Assembly: GCF_963678185.1 (NCBI RefSeq)
Contig: NZ_OY782757.1
Coordinates: forward strand, 3,314,001-3,378,000
DNA length: 64,000 nucleotides
DNA from: an uncultured Tolumonas sp.
Lineage (GTDB): Bacteria; Pseudomonadota; Gammaproteobacteria; Enterobacterales; Aeromonadaceae
Direction: 5' to 3'
The notes beneath the pieces are model-generated. The model saw nothing but the letters and a program-made list of their open reading frames with translations. It was not told where the DNA came from and made no database searches. Each line of letters begins with the position of its first letter. Position 1 is the first letter of the stretch. Positions 9,007 to 17,068 of the stretch are shown here, piece by piece. Position numbers and translations under genes: made by a program.

Positions 9007-10419
9007 TTACAGCTTGTGTACAGATGCAGTGTTGGTAGTGCCGCTTGGTACCAGAGCACCAGAAACCATAACCACGATGTCGCCAGCTACAGCCAGGCCA
9101 GAAGCCAGTGCTGCTTCTTTACCCTGCACGTAGAATGCATCGGTAGAAGCCAGTTTCTCAACCAGAACAGGTGTAACACCTTTGGTCAGAACCAGTTGCT
9201 GAGCAGTTTTAGCGTTAGAAGTCAGCGCCAGGATGTTCGCTTTAGGGAAATATTTACGAACAGCGCGTGCTGATTTACCACCTTCAGTCGCAACAACGAT
9301 CAGAGGAGCTTCCAATTTCTCGGTAGTTTCTACTGCGCCACGGCATACTGCTTCGGTGATGCTCTTACGATCGTTAGCATTTTCGATAGACAGGTTAGAA
9401 GGCATAACTGGGTCAGTACGGCCACAGATAGTTGCCATGATAGAAACAGCGTTCAGTGGGAATTTACCCTTAGCTGATTCACCTGACAGCATAACTGCAT
9501 CAGTGCCGTCCAGGATCGCGTTCGCAACGTCACCAGCTTCAGCGCGGGTTGGACGTGGGTTTTTGATCATGGAATCCAGCATCTGAGTTGCAGTGATAAC
9601 TGGTTTGCGTGCTTTGTTACATTTCTGGATCATCATCTTCTGAGCGAAGATAACTTCTTCAACAGGGATTTCTACACCCAGGTCGCCACGGGCAACCATG
9701 ATACCGTCAGAAACTTCCAGAATTTCGTCGAAGTTGTCCAGGCCTTCCTGGTTTTCGATTTTAGAGATGATCTGGATGTTTTCGCCACCGTGTGCTTTCA
9801 GGTGATCACGGATAGCCAGAACGTCTTCTTTCTTACGGATGAAAGAAGCAGCGATGAAGTCAACGCCTTGTTCGCAACCGAATACCAAGTCAGCTTTGTC
9901 TTTTTCAGCCAGTGCTGGCAGTTGGATAGAAACGCCTGGCAGGTTAACACCTTTATTTTCGCCTAGGTCGCCGTTGTTCATTACTTTACAAACAACTTCA
10001 GTATCAGTAGTAGAGATAACTTCCATACCGATCAAACCGTCGTCAACCAGCACAGTGTTGCCAGCTTTCAGGTCTTTAGCGAAACCTTCGTAAGTCACAG
10101 CAACACAGTTAGTGTTACCAACTACAGTTTTGTCTGTAGTGAAAGTGAAAGTCTGGCCAGCAACCAGAGATACGTCGTTACCGCCTTCCAGTTTGATAGT
10201 ACGGATTTCTGGACCTTTGGTATCCAGCAGGATCGCTACTTTTTTACCGGTTTCAGCACAGATTTCACGGACAGTCTTGATACGACCACCATGTTCTTCA
10301 AAGTCACCGTGAGAGAAGTTCAGGCGCATTACGTTCATGCCTGCTTCAATCATTTTAGCCATTACAGCTTTTGGCTCAGACTTAGGACCGATAGTACATA
10401 CGATCTTGGTTTTTTTCAT
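9007..10419 (-). CDS. pykF: Pyruvate kinase I
   Basis: A 470-residue glycolytic enzyme converting phosphoenolpyruvate and ADP to pyruvate and ATP. It is extremely close to E. coli PykF: start [33 protein letters not shown] with the catalytic Lys, the [12 protein letters not shown] signature, [19 protein letters not shown], and a C-terminal end [14 protein letters not shown]. This is the fructose-1,6-bisphosphate-activated type I form rather than PykA. The frame opens at 10461, but ATG 10419 has GGAG 9 nt upstream and matches the family start. An upstream -10 (10476-10481) and a palindrome at 10491-10510 suggest regulated transcription. Confidence 0.96.
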   Translation of the reverse strand: MKKTKIVCTIGPKSEPKAVMAKMIEAGMNVMRLNFSHGDFEEHGGRIKTVREICAETGKKVAILLDTKGPEIRTIKLEGGNDVSLVAGQTFTFTTDKTVVGNTNCVAVTYEGFAKDLKAGNTVLVDDGLIGMEVISTTDTEVVCKVMNNGDLGENKGVNLPGVSIQLPALAEKDKADLVFGCEQGVDFIAASFIRKKEDVLAIRDHLKAHGGENIQIISKIENQEGLDNFDEILEVSDGIMVARGDLGVEIPVEEVIFAQKMMIQKCNKARKPVITATQMLDSMIKNPRPTRAEAGDVANAILDGTDAVMLSGESAKGKFPLNAVSIMATICGRTDPVMPSNLSIENANDRKSITEAVCRGAVETTEKLEAPLIVVATEGGKSARAVRKYFPKANILALTSNAKTAQQLVLTKGVTPVLVEKLASTDAFYVQGKEAALASGLAVAGDIVVMVSGALVPSGTTNTASVHKL

Positions 10420-10475
10420 GGAAGGATAACTCCGATAGTTCAGGGATATAAATATGAGCAATAAATCTGGCGTGC

Positions 10476-10510
10476 ATTATACAGAGAATCATGACATTTG
10501 ATGATGTCAT
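10476..10510 (-). promoter_or_regulatory. pykF promoter with overlapping palindromic operator
   Basis: Read on the minus strand, TATAAT lies at 10481-10476, about 57 nt before the pykF start. Immediately upstream is a perfect inverted repeat ATGACAT-N6-ATGTCAT (10491-10510), covering the expected -35 position. The -35 hexamer itself is poor, which would fit activator dependence or repression at this site. The regulator is unknown. It does not look like the Cra consensus. Confidence 0.5.
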
Positions 10511-10604
10511 AACGGATTTTTCTGCGTTTTACTGATCTAACACAATAGTTTTTCATGAACCTGCTGAAAATATTAAATCTTGGCTAAACCGTGTTAGCAA
10601 TATT

Positions 10605-10618
10605 CTGCTGATCATCAA
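10605..10618. promoter_or_regulatory. Weak FNR-like site in the pykF-nifB interval
   Basis: CTGCT-GATC-ATCAA matches the FNR consensus TTGAT-N4-ATCAA at 8 of 10 half-site positions. An oxygen-responsive site between pykF and nifB would make sense biologically, but one degenerate match is weak evidence. Confidence 0.25.
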
Positions 10619-10622
10619 ATTA

Positions 10623-10638
10623 TGTGGGGTTTGTCACA
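10623..10638 (+). promoter_or_regulatory. NifA upstream activator sequence (TGT-N10-ACA)
   Basis: TGT (10623-10625), ten bases, ACA (10636-10638), with the preferred T as the fifth base of the spacer (TGT-N4-T-N5-ACA). This is the NifA enhancer consensus. It lies about 97 bp upstream of the sigma54-type promoter of nifB, a typical distance. It overlaps a second dyad, TGTCACA-N12-TGTGACA (10632-10657). Confidence 0.65.
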
Positions 10639-10733
10639 TTGTCAGTTCTGTGTGACACAACTACCGTACATTTCTGACTCGTTTTATATTTATAAAGTCA
10701 TATTTTTCAATGCATTAAAATAAACTTGGTCAT

Positions 10734-10749
10734 CGGATTGATGTTTGCA
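10734..10749 (+). promoter_or_regulatory. Sigma54 (-24/-12) promoter of the nifB operon
   Basis: GG at 10735-10736 and GC at 10747-10748 are exactly ten bases apart, inside CGGATTGATGTTTGCA. The -12 half (TTTGCA) is a good match to TTGCA. The -24 half keeps GG and a downstream G. Transcription would start near 10760, so the nifB start must be downstream of that. Confidence 0.65.
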
Positions 10750-10791
10750 TCCTTAGATCACAAAGAGTCCAGTGTGATGAGGCAGCAGAAT

Positions 10792-12219
10792 ATGACCGAG
10801 AATAATTCAACAATGCGACAAGGATGTGGCAGCCAGAAAAAAGGCAGCGGATGTGGGAGTTCCAACGGCGCAGCTGGTTTTTCCATGGCTCAGGCAGAAA
10901 AAGTAGCTCATCACCCTTGTTATTCCCCTAATGCTCATCATAAATATGCCCGTATGCATCTGGCCGTGGCGCCAGCATGTAATGTGCAGTGTAACTACTG
11001 TAATCGTAAATATGACTGTGCGAACGAGTCGCGTCCGGGTGTGGTTTCTGAACTGCTAAACGTGGAACAGGCATTACAGAAAGCGCGCGCAGTGGCTGCT
11101 GCAATCCCGCAGTTATCGGTAATTGGTATTGCCGGCCCCGGTGACCCATTGGCAAATCAAACCCGCACCTTCGACACGCTGGAAGGGCTGCGCTCAGCAT
11201 TACCGGATGTGAAATTGTGTGTGTCGACCAACGGCCTGGCATTGCCACAGTCGGTTGATTCTCTGGTCGCATTGGGTGTTGATCATGTCACCATCACCAT
11301 GAATGCAATCGATGCCCATGTATCTGCACAGATCTACGACTGGATTTATTTCGATGGCGTGCGTTACCGCGGCAAAGAGGGGGCACAGATCCTGATCGAT
11401 CAGCAGATCGAAGGTATGCGTAAGCTGATGGAAAATGGTGTATTGGTGAAGATCAATTCGGTGTTGATCCCCGGCGTGAATGATTTCCATTTGGCGGAAG
11501 TGAGCCATGCCATTCGTGATATGGGCGCGTTCCTGCACAACATCATGCCGTTGATCTCGAAACCGGAGCATGGCACCTATTATGGTTTGAATGGCCAGCG
11601 TGAACCCACTGTTGAAGAAGTGACGCAAGTACGTGAACGCAGTGGCGCTTTTATGCCACAGATGGCGCACTGTCAGCAGTGTCGTGCCGATGCCGTGGGA
11701 ATGTTGGGTGAAGATCGCAGCCAAGAATTCAACCTTTCAGCGTTGCCAGAACAGGCAAAAGATTACGCGCCAGTGATGCAACAACGCACCAAAATTCAGG
11801 CGGCGATTGCCAGTGCCGGTGCCTCCGAGGATGAAGATGCACGCTTGGTGGCGGTGGCAACGCAGCAAGGCGTTGTTGTGGATCAGCACTTTGGTCACGC
11901 CAAACGTTTCCATATCTACAGCGTTAACAGTGAAGGCGTCACTTTAGTGGGTGAACGTCATGTCGCTCAATATTGTCACGGTCAGACGGAATGTGATGAT
12001 CACGATGATGTCATGACAGACACTCTCACTTTACTGGCGGATATGGATGCCGTGTTCTGCTCTCGCCTTGGTTTAGGCCCTTGGCAGAAGCTTGAAGCAG
12101 CAGGGGTGCAACCGGTGGTGGATTACGCGTGGCAGCCGATCCGTGAAGCGTTATCAGCCTGGTGGCAATTACAATCGAAAGCAACCGAGGTGAAACTGCA
12201 CGTTCGCGGGGTAGCCTAA
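10792..12219 (+). CDS. nifB: Nitrogenase cofactor biosynthesis radical-SAM protein NifB
   Basis: A 475-residue radical SAM enzyme that fuses two 4Fe-4S clusters with a carbide and sulfur to make NifB-co, the core of FeMo-co. The signature is HPCYSP, then CNVQCNYC (Cys about 63, 67, 70) followed by NRKYDCANESRPGV. GIAGPGDPLAN, NSVLIPGVND, HNIMPLI and HCQQCRADAVGMLGEDRSQ follow. The C-terminal third is a NifX/NafY-like domain (DQHFGHAKRF). A Cys/Gly-rich tail (GCGSQKKGSGCG) precedes the core. The frame opens at 10726, upstream of the promoter. ATG 10792 has TGAGG 9 nt before it, and ATG 10777 is an alternative. Its stop overlaps the ferredoxin start (TAATG). Confidence 0.95.
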   Translation: MTENNSTMRQGCGSQKKGSGCGSSNGAAGFSMAQAEKVAHHPCYSPNAHHKYARMHLAVAPACNVQCNYCNRKYDCANESRPGVVSELLNVEQALQKARAVAAAIPQLSVIGIAGPGDPLANQTRTFDTLEGLRSALPDVKLCVSTNGLALPQSVDSLVALGVDHVTITMNAIDAHVSAQIYDWIYFDGVRYRGKEGAQILIDQQIEGMRKLMENGVLVKINSVLIPGVNDFHLAEVSHAIRDMGAFLHNIMPLISKPEHGTYYGLNGQREPTVEEVTQVRERSGAFMPQMAHCQQCRADAVGMLGEDRSQEFNLSALPEQAKDYAPVMQQRTKIQAAIASAGASEDEDARLVAVATQQGVVVDQHFGHAKRFHIYSVNSEGVTLVGERHVAQYCHGQTECDDHDDVMTDTLTLLADMDAVFCSRLGLGPWQKLEAAGVQPVVDYAWQPIREALSAWWQLQSKATEVKLHVRGVA

Positions 12220-12425
12220 TGAGTTGTGTTATTACGGCAAAATGCGTGGGATGTTTCAGTTGTCTGGAGGTTTGCCCAAAGCGGGCAATCCGCGAGCAGG
12301 ATCGGATCTTTTCGATCTCGGTTAAACGCTGCAACGAATGTCAGGGACATAGCGTCGGGCCGCGTTGCATCCAGATCTGTCCGGTAGAGGGAGCCATTGC
12401 TTATGAATCAGGCCATCCGGTGTGA
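12219..12425 (+). CDS. nif-associated 2[4Fe-4S] ferredoxin (FdxN-like)
   Basis: A 68-residue ferredoxin with two cluster motifs: C9-x2-C12-x2-C15-x3-C19-P, and C38-x2-C41-x8-C50-x3-C54-P. The longer spacing in the second motif is typical of ferredoxins encoded beside nifB. It probably donates electrons to NifB or nitrogenase. The start ATG overlaps the nifB stop (TAATG at 12217-12221), so the two are translationally coupled. A longer reading of the frame, to 12162, would lie within nifB. Azotobacter has a comparable nifB-fdxN-nifQ arrangement. Confidence 0.9.
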   Translation: MSCVITAKCVGCFSCLEVCPKRAIREQDRIFSISVKRCNECQGHSVGPRCIQICPVEGAIAYESGHPV

Positions 12426-12975
12426 TATGCCGCTACAGGCATCGTTGTTAACCACGACAATACCGACTTCGCCGCAGCAATGGTTGGCCGATCTGGTGTG
12501 GCGTTATCAGGCGGGCATTAGCCAGCTGCCGCGTTATATGGGCTTGGGTGCTGATGCTTATCATCAGCTTCTGCAGGTATGCGACACGCAGCCGGTAGTA
12601 ATTGGTTTGTTGCAACAACAGCGGCAGACGTTACTGTCGGAATTGCTGACGATGCGCGTACAGGAATGTCAGGAGCTGGAACAATGGTTAACCGGCTATC
12701 AGCAACCCGATGCGGCGCCGATGGCACAGATCATTGCCGTGGCGTCGATGGGCTTTAACCATCTGTGGCAAGATCTGGGGCTGGATTCCCGTCAAAGTTT
12801 ACGCGAGTTGATGCGGTGCTGTTTCCCAGAATTAGTCACCATGAACAGCCAGAATATGCGCTGGAAAAAGTTCTTTTACCGTCAACAGTGTGCGTTGGGT
12901 GGGAATTATGTCTGCCGTGCACCGAGTTGCGATGAATGTATCGAACGAGCCAGCTGTTTTGCGCCGGAAACCTAA
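12403..12975 (+). CDS. nifQ: Molybdenum donor protein NifQ
   Basis: A 190-residue protein thought to supply molybdenum as a Mo-Fe-S cluster for FeMo-co assembly. The hallmark C-x4-C-x2-C-x5-C motif is complete near the C-terminus (Cys about 171, 176, 179, 185), preceded by MRWKKFFYRQ. The start overlaps the ferredoxin gene by 23 nt. ATG 12403 is preferred because GAGGGAG lies 9 nt upstream. ATG 12427 after the ferredoxin stop, or TTG 12397, are alternatives. It is the last gene of the nif operon. I see no clear hairpin terminator before the next gene 48 nt on. Confidence 0.92.
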   Translation: MNQAIRCDMPLQASLLTTTIPTSPQQWLADLVWRYQAGISQLPRYMGLGADAYHQLLQVCDTQPVVIGLLQQQRQTLLSELLTMRVQECQELEQWLTGYQQPDAAPMAQIIAVASMGFNHLWQDLGLDSRQSLRELMRCCFPELVTMNSQNMRWKKFFYRQQCALGGNYVCRAPSCDECIERASCFAPET

Positions 12976-13023
12976 AAGCAGTGCTAGAATCGGACGCATT
13001 ATTTTGTGCTGATGGAAATCGTT

Positions 13024-13650
13024 ATGCTGAGCCTTGATACGTTTTTGTTATTTCTGACCGCCTCATTACTACTGTGTTTGGTGCCGGGGCCGGATAATAT
13101 TTTTGTACTGACACAATCCATGTTGCGCGGTATCAGCTCCGGCTTGTTAGTCACGCTAGGGTTATGTACCGGATTATTAGTTCACACCACGGCGGTGGCA
13201 CTGGGTGTTGCGGTAATTTTTCAGCAATCATTACTGGCCTTTACCATTCTGAAGCTTTGTGGTGCGGCTTACTTGTTGTATCTGGCCTGGGGGGCATTTC
13301 GTGCTGGTGCCAGCGGCCTGGGGGCGGCTAAAACGACGACGTTGAATAAAGCCGCGCTCTATCGCCGTGGTATCGTCATGAACATCACCAATCCTAAAGT
13401 CTCGATTTTCTTTCTGGCGTTTCTGCCGCAATTTACTAATCCGGCACAAGGTCATCTGACTTTTCAGTTACTGGAATTAGGCGCGATTTTTATTGTGTGT
13501 ACTTTACTGGTGTTTGGGTTGGTTAGTTTACTAGCTGGTAAACTCGGTAACTGGTTTAGCCAAAGCCCGAAAGCGGAAGTGGTGATGAATCGAGTTGCTG
13601 GCAGTGTTTTTGCGGCATTGGCGGTTAAGCTGGCGCTGACAGAACGGTAA
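13024..13650 (+). CDS. LysE/RhtB-family amino-acid exporter
   Basis: A 208-residue inner-membrane protein with about six hydrophobic segments. The N-terminal LVPGPDNIFVLTQS is the family motif, followed by GLCTGLLVHT, GAAYLLYLAWGAFR, and an internal NITNPKVSIFFLAFLPQF. These proteins export amino acids such as lysine, threonine or homoserine lactone. The substrate here is unknown. ATG 13024 is chosen on family start, and in-frame ATG 13012 is also possible. It follows nifQ by 48 nt on the same strand and could receive read-through, but function suggests it is not part of the nif unit. A long hairpin follows at 13662-13688. Confidence 0.85.
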   Translation: MLSLDTFLLFLTASLLLCLVPGPDNIFVLTQSMLRGISSGLLVTLGLCTGLLVHTTAVALGVAVIFQQSLLAFTILKLCGAAYLLYLAWGAFRAGASGLGAAKTTTLNKAALYRRGIVMNITNPKVSIFFLAFLPQFTNPAQGHLTFQLLELGAIFIVCTLLVFGLVSLLAGKLGNWFSQSPKAEVVMNRVAGSVFAALAVKLALTER

Positions 13651-13962
13651 ATGGATCTCTGTGGAAGGGAGGGCTCTCTCTTCCTTCCATCATATTTTTC
13701 TTATTTTTTATTTATTATCTCTAATCCCCTCATATTTTTAGCATAAAATATCGCATTGTGGCTTGTTGCTGCTTCAATTCAGTAATTTTCATGTGGTTTA
13801 TGCTTTATTCGGCCAGAAAGCTCACGTATGCTTGCACCCCTTTTTATGCTCTTGTGTTTTATGCCTATGTGGTTCGCTGACATGGATAGTTTATGCGCTC
13901 CGATATGGTTTGTTATCTGACTGGAAGTTAGAGTCAACAAGCCGTTGTAAGTGGAGTTAGTT
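13651..13962 (+). other. Interval between lysE-type gene and brnQ, with terminator
   Basis: A stem TGGAAGG (13662-13668) pairs with CCTTCCA (13683-13689), with additional GAG/CTC pairing inside. T-rich sequence follows, so this is a plausible terminator of the exporter gene. The rest is AT-rich and should hold the brnQ promoter, but I cannot assign one. A 65-codon frame here has no ribosome site and looks spurious. Confidence 0.5.
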
Positions 13963-15276
13963 TTGAAACAAACCATGACACGAGCCGACTTGCTTGGTCT
14001 CGGCTTTATGACCTTTGCCTTTTTTCTAGGCGCAGGCAATATTATTTTCCCTCCTATGGTGGGTTATCTGGCCGGCGAAAACATGAGTTTCGCCATGTTC
14101 GGCTTTTTAATCACCGCAGTCGGCTTGCCGCTGGCAACGATTCTCTCTATCGCATTTGCTGGTGGTGGCTTATTGACTATGACCCGGATGTTGCCTGCAT
14201 GGGCGGGGATGTCGATTGCTATTGCGACCTACATCATCATTGGCCCAGCGTTTGCGACCCCTCGTACCGGTTTAGTGACCTACGAAATGGCGGTAAAACC
14301 TTTCATTGGTTCTTTGGATAGCCAGTTCGTATTGACATTATTTAGCCTTTTTTATTTTGGACTAACGCTGTTCCTTTCATTGAATCAGGGCAAGTTGCTG
14401 GATGCGGTTGGTAAGATCCTGACGCCAGTCTTGGTTTTATTACTGGCCGCGCTGGGTATTGCCGTTCTGGTCGCGCCACAGGGATCCATTCCTTCTGTCT
14501 CCGCTGATTACATTCAGCATCCGGTCGTGAAAGGCCTACTGGAAGGTTACAACACCATGGATACATTTGGTGCGTTGATGTTCGGTATGCTGATCATCGA
14601 TGTGTTGAAATCTCGTGGCATTGCCGATGTAAAACAGCAAACCCGTTATCTGGCGGTGGCCAGTGTGATCGCTGCGACCGGATTGGCGCTGGTTTATATT
14701 GCCTTATTTAAATTGGGCGGAACGGCTGGTGGCGTGATGGCCAACCCACAAAATGGTGGTGAGCTGGTGGCTGCTTATGTGGCTTTGTTGTTTGGCCCGA
14801 TGGGCTCAGTTGTTTTGGCCGCGATAGTGGGTTTGGCATGTCTGACGACCTCGGTTGGTTTGACTTCCGCTTGTGCCGATTTTTTCCACACGTTGTGGCC
14901 ACGTTTTAGTTATAAACAATGTGCAGCCGTGATCGCAGTGTCATGCGCTATTGTTGCCAACGTGGGATTAACACAGTTACTGGTGATCTCTATTCCGGTG
15001 CTGGTGGCGATTTATCCGGTTGCCATTGCGTTAGTCGTTGTAACTTTTATGCGCAATTTGTTTTTTAATCACAGTTTGGCATTCCGTTTGGTGCTTGGTG
15101 TTGCTCTGCTGTTTGGCTGTTTGGACGGTATTAAAGCAGCGGGTGTTGATCTCCATGCTTTGAATTTCCTGCCCTTGTTTGATCTGGGGCTGGCATGGTT
15201 ACTGCCAACACTGGCAGCCATTGTGGTTAGTTTACTGTGGCGAGTGCCAGCACAAACAGCCGTTGCCGCGGAATGA
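13963..15276 (+). CDS. brnQ: Branched-chain amino acid:cation symporter BrnQ
   Basis: A 437-residue, about 12-TM LIVCS-family carrier importing Leu, Ile and Val with Na+ or H+. Strong signatures are GLGFMTFAFFLGAGNIIFPP, GFLITAVGLPL, GPAFATPRT, NTMDTFGALMFG, CLTTSVGLTSACADFF and GCLDGIKAAG, close to E. coli BrnQ in order and length. TTG 13963 is preferred as the start because GGAG at 13953-13956 is 6 nt upstream and the resulting N-terminus aligns with BrnQ. ATG 13975 is 18 nt from that site, and GTG 13951 overlaps it. It is flanked by unrelated transport genes, apparently as a single-gene unit. Confidence 0.94.
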   Translation: MKQTMTRADLLGLGFMTFAFFLGAGNIIFPPMVGYLAGENMSFAMFGFLITAVGLPLATILSIAFAGGGLLTMTRMLPAWAGMSIAIATYIIIGPAFATPRTGLVTYEMAVKPFIGSLDSQFVLTLFSLFYFGLTLFLSLNQGKLLDAVGKILTPVLVLLLAALGIAVLVAPQGSIPSVSADYIQHPVVKGLLEGYNTMDTFGALMFGMLIIDVLKSRGIADVKQQTRYLAVASVIAATGLALVYIALFKLGGTAGGVMANPQNGGELVAAYVALLFGPMGSVVLAAIVGLACLTTSVGLTSACADFFHTLWPRFSYKQCAAVIAVSCAIVANVGLTQLLVISIPVLVAIYPVAIALVVVTFMRNLFFNHSLAFRLVLGVALLFGCLDGIKAAGVDLHALNFLPLFDLGLAWLLPTLAAIVVSLLWRVPAQTAVAAE

Positions 15277-15406
15277 TTTAAATCACCGGTATTTATCCTG
15301 CGTAAGTGCCGGAATTATTTCTTGTCACTATTCTGTTACTGATCGTTCAACGAACTGTCATTCCCCGTCGTTAGGGTAGTCATGAGACTATCTGGCGGGG
15401 AAGAAT

Positions 15407-15901
15407 ATGCAGTTTATTCAGCGTTGGGATCAAAAAACCAGTCAACTCTTCTTATCACACAGTTATAACCAATATCAGGCACGTATTAGCCGTTTGATTT
15501 CCCGCACCGGTGATGGCCCGCTTTACCTGCTAATCGCGGTTATTTTGACATGGAACGATGGTGCCCGAGGGCATGATTTTTTCCACTGTGTATTAAAAGC
15601 ATTTGTTATTGAATTACCCATTTATTGGCTGATTAAAAACAGTTTTAAACGCGAACGTCCGCGTAATTTGCCGGTGTTTATTACCCCTTCCGATCGTTAC
15701 AGCCTTCCCTCTGGTCATACCGCAGCGGCTTTTTTAATGGCTGAAGTTACTTCGGTTTTTTATCCCATGATGTTGTGGTGCGTGTTTATTTGGGCTGGTT
15801 GTATTGGTGCATCCCGCTTATTGCTGGGAGTGCATTATCTGTCTGATCTGGTGGCTGGGGCATGCCTTGGCTTATTGACGGCGTGGTTGGTGCTGCCTTA
15901 G
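15407..15901 (+). CDS. PAP2-family membrane phosphatase
   Basis: A 164-residue integral membrane phosphatase of the phosphatidic-acid phosphatase type 2 / undecaprenyl-pyrophosphatase group. All three catalytic motifs are intact: K-x6-RP (KNSFKRERP), PSGH (SLPSGHTAAAF) and SR-x5-H-x3-D (SRLLLGVHYLSD). Four or five hydrophobic segments surround them. It is small, lacking any extra domain. It lies 10 nt upstream of a glycosyltransferase on the same strand, so the two are probably one operon working on a lipid-linked sugar or membrane glycolipid. The substrate is not predictable. Confidence 0.88.
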   Translation: MQFIQRWDQKTSQLFLSHSYNQYQARISRLISRTGDGPLYLLIAVILTWNDGARGHDFFHCVLKAFVIELPIYWLIKNSFKRERPRNLPVFITPSDRYSLPSGHTAAAFLMAEVTSVFYPMMLWCVFIWAGCIGASRLLLGVHYLSDLVAGACLGLLTAWLVLP

Positions 15902-15911
15902 GAATCTTTTA

Positions 15912-17009
15912 ATGCGAATTTTGTATGGTGTACAAGGTACTGGCAATGGCCATATATCCCGTTGTCGGTTAATGGCGAAAGCATTGAAAAATGAAGATGT
16001 GCAGGTCGATTACATTTTTAGTGGTCGGGATGCGGATGCCTATTTTGATATGCAAGAGTTCGGCGATTATCGTTGTTTATCGGGTTTAAGTTTTGCCACC
16101 ACAAACGGCGCTATCAATCTTTGGTCAACCATCAATCAAAGTAAGCCATTGCAACTATTGCATGATATTAACCATTTATCACTGGATGATTATGATTCCA
16201 TCATCAGTGATTTTGAGCCAGTTACCGCATGGGCTGCCAAACGACAAAATCTACCCGTGCTTGGTATTAGCCATCAGGCGTCGTTTCGTTATGCCGTGCC
16301 ACAAACGGGTGGTGATCCGGTGGCTCGTTTTACCATGCGAAATTTTGCCCCAGTACAGCAAGCAGTTGGTTTGCACTGGTTTCATTTTGGTTATCCCATT
16401 TTGCCGCCAATCATCGAAAGTCTGAAACCCAGTAAAGATAGTGGAGATATGTTGGTTTATCTGCCATTTGAATCACCCCATGCTATTTACGAGCTATTAT
16501 CACGTTTTAAATCCACCCGTTTTATCTGTTTTCATCCTGATTTTTCGATCCCGGTGGAACAAAACAATTTACGTTTTATGCCACTGGGGCGGGAGAGTTT
16601 TATTCAAGTCTTACGCGGCTGTGAAGGTGTAATTTGTAATGCAGGTTTTGAGCTGGCATCTGAAGCCCTGACGTTGGGCAAACGTTTGTTATTAAAACCA
16701 TTACAAGGGCAGTTTGAGCAAGCATCGAATGCGATGACATTGGAATTGTTGGGGCTGGCGATCGTCATGCAACAGCTTGATCCAGGACAAGTAAGACATT
16801 GGTTGAATTCAGAGAAAACAGGGCTGATTCATTATCCCGATGTTGCATCAGCGGTTGCTGCTTGGCTGGCGAGTGGGCGAGCAGAAACCGTTATCGATTT
16901 GGCGGATCGTTTGTGGCGACAGGTCATTTTTCCTGAGCCAGTGATGGAGCGTATTCATGAATTAGGCTTAGGCGCTGATTTATCGAACGGTCAACTCATG
17001 CACGCATAA
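15912..17009 (+). CDS. MJ1255/VC2487-family glycosyltransferase
   Basis: A 365-residue GT-B-fold, UDP-glycosyltransferase-like protein. The N-terminal MRILYGVQGTGNGHISR is the conserved nucleotide-sugar fold start of this family, with a MurG-like G-x-GHxxR loop. The C-terminal EGVICNAGFELASEALTLGKR matches the donor-binding domain, where GTs of this type have a G-FE/AE motif. The acceptor is unknown. It follows the PAP2 gene by 10 nt and is probably cotranscribed. The terminator is at 17036-17068. There is no signal peptide, so it acts on the cytoplasmic face. Confidence 0.85.
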   Translation: MRILYGVQGTGNGHISRCRLMAKALKNEDVQVDYIFSGRDADAYFDMQEFGDYRCLSGLSFATTNGAINLWSTINQSKPLQLLHDINHLSLDDYDSIISDFEPVTAWAAKRQNLPVLGISHQASFRYAVPQTGGDPVARFTMRNFAPVQQAVGLHWFHFGYPILPPIIESLKPSKDSGDMLVYLPFESPHAIYELLSRFKSTRFICFHPDFSIPVEQNNLRFMPLGRESFIQVLRGCEGVICNAGFELASEALTLGKRLLLKPLQGQFEQASNAMTLELLGLAIVMQQLDPGQVRHWLNSEKTGLIHYPDVASAVAAWLASGRAETVIDLADRLWRQVIFPEPVMERIHELGLGADLSNGQLMHA

Positions 17010-17035
17010 AAACAAATTAAACTTTTCATATGATT

Positions 17036-17068
17036 AACCGCTATCTGATCGAATAAATAGCGGTTTTT
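17036..17068 (+). terminator. Intrinsic terminator after the glycosyltransferase
   Basis: Nine-pair stem AACCGCTAT (17036-17044) with ATAGCGGTT (17057-17065), running into T residues. Confidence 0.8.

Noticed and set aside
10581-10598. TGGCTAAACCGTGTTAGCA as a sigma54 promoter for nifB
   Set aside because: The GG to GC distance is not ten bases; the element at 10734-10749 has the exact spacing.
13763-13960. 65-codon frame upstream of brnQ
   Set aside because: TTG start without a ribosome site, Cys/Leu-rich random-looking sequence in AT-rich intergenic DNA.
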